Source of the DNA: an uncultured Veillonella sp.
GTDB lineage: Bacteria > Bacillota > Negativicutes > Veillonellales > Veillonellaceae
DNA: 24,887 nucleotides
Direction of reading: 5' to 3'
Assembly: GCF_900545205.1 (NCBI RefSeq)
Contig: NZ_UQYC01000022.1
Coordinates: forward strand, 1 to 24,887
Notes under the pieces: model-generated
Database searches by the model: none
Told to the model about the DNA's origin: nothing
The model's input: only the letters and a program-made list of their open reading frames with translations
Shown here: one piece after another, positions 20,497 through 24,887 of the stretch
How the letters are laid out: every line of letters starts with the position of its first letter
Numbering within the stretch: the stretch's first letter is position 1
Translations under genes and position numbers: made by a program

Positions 20497-22776
20497 ATGA
20501 AACAAAATAGTAATCAAACTATAGAACGCTGGGGAATTCGTTATACCGGTATAGTTCAAGGGGTCGGATTCCGGCCCCTTGTTTCTATGTGGGCACATTC
20601 CCTAGGTTTAACAGGTTTTGTATATAATGATAGCCAAGGTGTTTACGTCGAGATACAAGGTTGTACTAGTGATTTGCAGTTGTTTTTAGATGCGATTCAA
20701 GATGACCAACCTCGATTGTGCCGCATTACAAGTCAACGGGTAGAACATCTTACTATACAAAACAATGAAGCTGAGTTCTCTGTGAAGCCCTCTCCATTAG
20801 GTGAAGAGGTTAGTACGTTTATTAGTGCTGATACAGCGCCATGTGATGACTGTCTTAAAGAACTAGAACGGGACAAGCGTAGGAAAGAATATCCTTTTAT
20901 TAATTGCACAAATTGTGGCCCTCGGTATACGATTATTAAATCTCTACCTTATGATCGTGAGCGAACGACAATGGATGAGTTTCCTATGTGTGAAGCTTGT
21001 AAGGCTGAATATGAGGATATAGAGGGGCGCCGTTATCGTGCAGAACCTAATGCGTGTTCTCTTTGTGGGCCGCATTATACTCTATATAAACCTAATCGTA
21101 CGGTTGTAGATACAGTAAATGTATGGAATACAACCCGTGAATTAATTAACGAAGGTAGTATTATCGCTATAAAGGGGATTGGCGGCTATCATTTAGTTTG
21201 TGATGCTCGAAATGATGTAGCGGTCCAACGCTTACGTAAGCGTAAAAACAGACCACATAAACCACTAGCAATTATGGTAGGGTCTCTAGATACGGCAATC
21301 GAGCTAGTCCATCTTAGTGATGTAGAACTAGATATTTTGACTGGAATGGAACGTCCTATCGTATTATTAGAAAGAAATCACCATAGTTTAGTCCATTTGA
21401 GTACCCATGTAGCACCAGATAATCATATGCTTGGCGTAATGTTACCATATACACCGATGCATGAGGTACTATTACCATCAGATGCGGCGTGGGTCATGAC
21501 GAGCGGCAATCGTAGCGGTGATCCCGTTTTATATGATGATAATCAAGCATTTGAAGAGTTAGGGTCAGTGGCTGATTATTTTTTGGTCCACAATCGAAAA
21601 ATTTATGCACCTCTCGATGATTCTGTTGTAACTGTTATTCATAAGAAGCCTCGATTTATTCGTCGTAGTCGTGGCTATGTACCAGAACCTATTCATTGTG
21701 AAATTTCAGGGCAAACTTCGATATTAGCCATGGGGAGTGATTTAAAAAATGCTTTTGCTATGAATAAAGGTTCTGAAGTTCTTGTAGGGCCACATATTGG
21801 TGATCTACAGAATGCATCCACTCATGCAACTTTGGAGTGGACTATTGACCGATATGAGAAATTATTTTCTATACAACCAGAGAAAATCATTGTAGATAGT
21901 CATCCTCAATTTTTCTCTTCTCACTTAGGGGAACGTATTGGTAAAGATTCACTAATTTCTGTTATACCTGTCCAACATCATCATGCTCATATTGCATCAG
22001 TTATGGCAGAACACAATCTTGAAGGCCCTGTACTAGGTGTTGCCATGGATGGTACAGGATATGGTCCAGATGGAAGCGTATGGGGCGGTGAATTCCTTCT
22101 TTGTAAAGGCAATGAATATCAACGATTAGCTCATATCCATGAAGCACCGTTACCAGGTGGAGAAAAAGCGGTTTCTGAGCCATGGCGTCAAGCCTTATGG
22201 TATATCCGAAATTATTATGGTAATGATATTCCACCTATTTACCAAGATTGGATGAACAGCCTACCTAAAGGTTGGGAAATATTAGATAAAGCATTACAAT
22301 CTACAATGCCTATGATTCAAGCAACGAGCTGTGGACGTTTATTTGATGCAGTAGGTTCTCTTTTGGGACTAGGCATGATTCATACCTATGATGCGCAAAT
22401 TGCTATTGCATTAGAATCTTTATGTGGTGATGAAAAAGGCACATTGCTTGATTATAACTATGACGGTCGAATTCTTGATTTTACTCCAACTGTTCAATCT
22501 ATTATGGATGGTGTCGTTAAAGGTGAATCTAGAGCTCATCTTTCAGCATCATTCCATAAAACCGTTGCCATTGCATTATGTGAAACTTCAGCCGATTTAA
22601 TGGAGCGATATAATATTAGTGATGCAGCCATATCAGGCGGGGTATTTCAAAATCGCAAATTAGTAGAGTTAATATATCGCGCTTGGCATGTAGGCAATTT
22701 ATATATGAATGAGGCTGTTCCTTCCAATGATGGGGGCTTAGCACTCGGCCAATTATGGATTGGTAATCAGAAATAG
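20497..22776 (+). CDS. hypF: Carbamoyltransferase HypF
   Basis: This 759-residue protein turns carbamoyl phosphate into the thiocarbamate on HypE, the first step to the cyanide ligands of [NiFe]-hydrogenase. The domains are in the normal order: acylphosphatase-like (GIVQGVGFRP, catalytic R26), two zinc fingers beginning CDDC (C116, C119) with CTNCGPRY and later CEAC and CSLCGPHY, a YrdC-like domain (KGIGGYHLVCDA, SGNRSGDP), and the Kae1-like carbamoyltransferase domain with HHHAH (494-498), DGTGYG and a closing NDGGLALGQ. The length matches the family. It starts 35 bases after the SCIFF maturase with TAGGAG upstream and no promoter of its own that I can see, so it may be read together with scfB. 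Confidence 0.96.
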   Translation: MKQNSNQTIERWGIRYTGIVQGVGFRPLVSMWAHSLGLTGFVYNDSQGVYVEIQGCTSDLQLFLDAIQDDQPRLCRITSQRVEHLTIQNNEAEFSVKPSPLGEEVSTFISADTAPCDDCLKELERDKRRKEYPFINCTNCGPRYTIIKSLPYDRERTTMDEFPMCEACKAEYEDIEGRRYRAEPNACSLCGPHYTLYKPNRTVVDTVNVWNTTRELINEGSIIAIKGIGGYHLVCDARNDVAVQRLRKRKNRPHKPLAIMVGSLDTAIELVHLSDVELDILTGMERPIVLLERNHHSLVHLSTHVAPDNHMLGVMLPYTPMHEVLLPSDAAWVMTSGNRSGDPVLYDDNQAFEELGSVADYFLVHNRKIYAPLDDSVVTVIHKKPRFIRRSRGYVPEPIHCEISGQTSILAMGSDLKNAFAMNKGSEVLVGPHIGDLQNASTHATLEWTIDRYEKLFSIQPEKIIVDSHPQFFSSHLGERIGKDSLISVIPVQHHHAHIASVMAEHNLEGPVLGVAMDGTGYGPDGSVWGGEFLLCKGNEYQRLAHIHEAPLPGGEKAVSEPWRQALWYIRNYYGNDIPPIYQDWMNSLPKGWEILDKALQSTMPMIQATSCGRLFDAVGSLLGLGMIHTYDAQIAIALESLCGDEKGTLLDYNYDGRILDFTPTVQSIMDGVVKGESRAHLSASFHKTVAIALCETSADLMERYNISDAAISGGVFQNRKLVELIYRAWHVGNLYMNEAVPSNDGGLALGQLWIGNQK

Positions 22777-22818
22777 TTATATACTCATGTAGCTAGTATC
22801 ACTTAATAAATACTATAA

Positions 22819-22880
22819 TTGTGATACAATGATATTAGATATATTTATATATAATGAGTTTACTTACATAAAAGTAAACT
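22819..22880 (+). promoter_or_regulatory. Promoter region and stem-loop before hypC
   Basis: TTGTGA (22819-22824), a 17-base spacer and TATTTA (22842-22847) are one promoter choice; TATAAT at 22850-22855 is another -10. Next is a perfect dyad, AGTTTACTT (22857-22865) with AAGTAAACT (22872-22880), which would fold at the 5' end of the message or serve as an operator. A second dyad, GTATCAC/GTGATAC (22796-22802, 22821-22827), brackets the -35. The match to any named regulator is unclear. Confidence 0.45.
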
Positions 22881-22919
22881 TATAGAATTTGTTATTAAAG
22901 TAATATATAAGGAGATAAT

Positions 22920-23171
22920 ATGTGCTTAGCTGTACCAGCACAGTTAATAGCTGTGAATGATGTTATTGGCACTGTAGAATTAACAGGTGCTACCCGTGAC
23001 TGCAGCTTACTCCTCGTACCAGAAGCAAAGGTAGGGGACTGGTTGTTAGTCCATGCAGGTTTTGCTGTACAAATTGTTGATGAAGAAGAGGCACAAAAAA
23101 CATTAGAGGCCTTTAAGGAGCTAGAAGAACTTGAAGAAGCTTACTTTGCAGGAAAAGCAGAACAGTGCTGA
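22920..23171 (+). CDS. hypC: Hydrogenase maturation chaperone HypC
   Basis: This 83-residue protein begins MCLAVPAQLIAV, the family signature. Its Cys2 (after removal of Met) and His (H45 in LLVHAGFAVQ) take part in carrying the Fe(CN)2CO unit between the HypD-HypE complex and the hydrogenase large subunit. The length is normal. AAGGAG precedes the ATG. The last 41 bases overlap the start of hypD. The C-terminal part is a charged helix (EEEAQKTLEAFKELEELEEA), as usual. HypC proteins have a close relative, HybG; one copy in a HypCDE row supports hypC. Confidence 0.95.
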   Translation: MCLAVPAQLIAVNDVIGTVELTGATRDCSLLLVPEAKVGDWLLVHAGFAVQIVDEEEAQKTLEAFKELEELEEAYFAGKAEQC

Positions 23172-24249
23172 TGCATTGTTAAAACGTATCAATGCTCTTC
23201 ATAAGCCAGGGGAAACCGTGAGACTTATGGAGGTTTGTGGTACACATACTGTATCGATTTTCCGTGAAGGTCTTCGTCAGTTATTGCCAAGTGGCATTGA
23301 ACTTGTTAGTGGACCAGGATGTCCTGTATGTGTAACGGATCAAACGTATATGGATAAGGCTTTGGCTTATGCTGAACGTGATGATGTTATTATTGCAACC
23401 TTTGGGGATATGTTAAAGGTGCCAGGTAGTTATAGTAGTCTTAGTGAAGCTCAAACAAAGGGCGCGCATATCCATGTAATTTATACGCCTTTAGAGGTGG
23501 TAGAACTTAGTAAAAAATACCCAGATAAGAAAATAGTATTTCTGGCTATAGGTTTTGAAACGACTATTGCCGTTATTTGTGCAACTGTAAAAGCAGTTCA
23601 TGCAGCAGGGCTGAAGAATGTTTTCTTCCTTGTATCTCATAAATTAGTGCCTCCTGCATTACGAGCTTTATTAGATAAACAAGAGGGGCATATTGACGGA
23701 TTTATTTTGCCAGGTCATGTAAGCGTTATTATTGGTGAAGAGCCATACCGATTCTTACCTGAAGAATATCACATACCGTCTTGTATTGCTGGCTTTGATG
23801 GACTTGAGATTTTATCTGCTATAGCAAATATTTTAGAGCAACGTAAAACCGGTAATTTTGTGGTGGGTAATACCTATCATTCTGTAGTTATGCAGAAGGG
23901 GAATCCGGTAGCGCAAGCGATGATCAAAGAAGTATATGATGTATGTGATGATGCGTGGCGTGGTATCGGTGTTATTCCAAACTCTGGCTTAAGATTAAAG
24001 GATGCATATGCAGCCTATGATGTGGAACGTGCATTACCTATCCAGCTTGAAAAGCCTTCTCTTGATCCAAAAGGGTGCCAATGTGGTCGTGTATTGCAAG
24101 GGCTTATTAAGCCAAGTGAATGTCCATTATTTGGTAAAAGCTGTACTGCTGACCACCCTGTTGGTGCTTGCATGGTATCTGTAGAAGGTAGTTGTGCAGC
24201 GTGGTATAAATACGGTTATTCCAGTGGTGGATCGACGTGGGAGGATTAA
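23131..24249 (+). CDS. hypD: Hydrogenase maturation protein HypD (TTG start)
   Basis: This 372-residue iron-sulfur protein is the scaffold on which the iron centre of [NiFe]-hydrogenase receives its CN and CO ligands. Key residues are present: C36 in MEVCGTHT, GPGCPVC (C64, C67), GFETT, LPGHVS, and a C-terminal set of cysteines (GCQCGRVL, ECPLFGKSC, GAC, GSC) that includes the [4Fe-4S] ligands. The start is TTG 23131 inside hypC, with AAGGAG at 23115-23120 ten bases before it. Another TTG at 23146 is possible. No ATG in this frame gives a full N-terminus, which argues for TTG and for translation coupled to hypC. hypE follows after one base. Confidence 0.94.
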   Translation: MKKLTLQEKQNSADALLKRINALHKPGETVRLMEVCGTHTVSIFREGLRQLLPSGIELVSGPGCPVCVTDQTYMDKALAYAERDDVIIATFGDMLKVPGSYSSLSEAQTKGAHIHVIYTPLEVVELSKKYPDKKIVFLAIGFETTIAVICATVKAVHAAGLKNVFFLVSHKLVPPALRALLDKQEGHIDGFILPGHVSVIIGEEPYRFLPEEYHIPSCIAGFDGLEILSAIANILEQRKTGNFVVGNTYHSVVMQKGNPVAQAMIKEVYDVCDDAWRGIGVIPNSGLRLKDAYAAYDVERALPIQLEKPSLDPKGCQCGRVLQGLIKPSECPLFGKSCTADHPVGACMVSVEGSCAAWYKYGYSSGGSTWED

Positions 24250-24250
24250 T

Positions 24251-24887
24251 ATGGAACGAGTTCGCTTAGTCCATGGGAATGGCGGTCGATTTAGTCATGA
24301 ATTGACCGAGCGTTTTATTTTGAAATACTTTACAAATGATTTATTGGCTCCTTTACATGATGGTGCTCAATTTCCCGTTACAGCAGGACGTATGGCGTTT
24401 TCTACAGATTCCTATGTAGTACAACCAACGTTTTTCCCTGGCGGTAATATTGGTAAATTAGCTGTCTGTGGTACTGTGAATGATTTAGCCATGAATGGTG
24501 CTATTCCACAATATTTGAGTTGTGGACTTATCTTAGAAGAAGGATTGGCTTTTGATGAGCTAGATGAAATTCTTCATACTATGTCGGATATGGCTAAAGC
24601 TGCAAATGTACAAATTGTTACAGGAGACACTAAGGTTGTTAAAAAGGGCGAGGTAGATAAAATCTACATAAATACAGCGGGGATTGGCATGATTCCGGAG
24701 GGGATTGATATTGGTCCGCATCGTGTGAAAGCGGGAATGGATATTATTTTATCTGGTGCTATTGGCGTTCATTCTATTGCTGTTATGGGACAACGATTTG
24801 GATTAGATCTATCTGATTCTTTACGAACTGACTGCGCTCCTTTAAATAATATGGTTCATGCTGTACTTGATAAAGTAGGTCCTCAAG
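24251..24887 (+). CDS. hypE: Hydrogenase maturation protein HypE (partial, N-terminal 212 residues)
   Basis: The gene is cut by the right edge. It starts MERVRLVHGNGGRFSHEL and contains TDSYVVQPTFFPGGNIGKLAVCGTVNDLAMNGA, in which the AIR-synthase (PurM)-like ATP-binding signature of HypE is clear. HypE dehydrates the C-terminal thiocarbamate to a thiocyanate, providing the CN ligand after HypF has carbamoylated it. The catalytic C-terminal cysteine (PRIC) lies beyond the window. The ATG comes one base after the hypD stop, with GGGAGG inside the end of hypD as ribosome binding site, so the two are coupled. Confidence 0.95.
   Translation, partial: MERVRLVHGNGGRFSHELTERFILKYFTNDLLAPLHDGAQFPVTAGRMAFSTDSYVVQPTFFPGGNIGKLAVCGTVNDLAMNGAIPQYLSCGLILEEGLAFDELDEILHTMSDMAKAANVQIVTGDTKVVKKGEVDKIYINTAGIGMIPEGIDIGPHRVKAGMDIILSGAIGVHSIAVMGQRFGLDLSDSLRTDCAPLNNMVHAVLDKVGPQ

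Noticed and set aside
1..24887. Insertion sequences, prophage, CRISPR, tRNA or rRNA genes, horizontal island
   Set aside because: No transposase, integrase, spaced direct repeats or RNA gene signatures were seen, and base composition appears even over the window.

Overview
The window looks like a piece of a low-GC, anaerobic Firmicute chromosome, most probably a Negativicute close to Veillonella. This is an inference from the AT-rich base composition, strong AGGAGG ribosome binding sites, and the gene mix: rnmV-rsmA, GltS, FeoAB, hydrogenase maturation genes, and a SCIFF peptide with its radical SAM maturase. I could not run a database search. No rRNA, tRNA, CRISPR array, insertion sequence or phage gene was seen. 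All genes look intact except two cut by the window edges: the MetE-like gene on the left and hypE on the right.

Left part (1-10400) is mostly housekeeping, with alternating gene directions and clean hairpin terminators. In order: a MetE-like homocysteine methyltransferase (-), a LysR-type regulator (-), the RNase M5 and RsmA pair that acts on 5S and 16S rRNA (+), a sodium/glutamate symporter (-), peptide release factor 3 (-), DNA topoisomerase III (+), and a DEAD-box RNA helicase (-).

Middle part (10400-16500) is an iron block, all on the + strand. It has a long regulatory region with Fur-like sites, feoA-feoB for ferrous iron uptake, a small FeoB-associated Cys-rich membrane protein behind its own Fur-like site, a small glycine-zipper-like protein of the kind I associate with DUF6110, and a P1B-type metal ATPase. 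The ATPase has an SCALK motif in place of CPC and a degenerate N-terminal HMA-like domain. The last two genes resemble the core of a ferrosome (fez) iron-storage cluster. That is the most interesting hypothesis in the window.

Right part (16500-24887), also on the + strand, starts with two unfamiliar membrane proteins and an ECF transporter S component that carries long charged tails. Next come the 47-residue six-cysteine SCIFF peptide gene, which has no entry among the longer open reading frames, and its radical SAM/SPASM maturase, followed 35 bases later by hypF. A second promoter region then leads into hypC-hypD-hypE, where hypD starts at TTG inside hypC. HypF, C, D and E together build and insert the Fe(CN)2CO part of [NiFe]-hydrogenase. 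The hydrogenase structural genes and hypA/hypB are not in the window.

Together the right two thirds reads as iron uptake, possible iron storage or metal efflux, a thioether-linked peptide system, and iron-centre assembly for hydrogenase.
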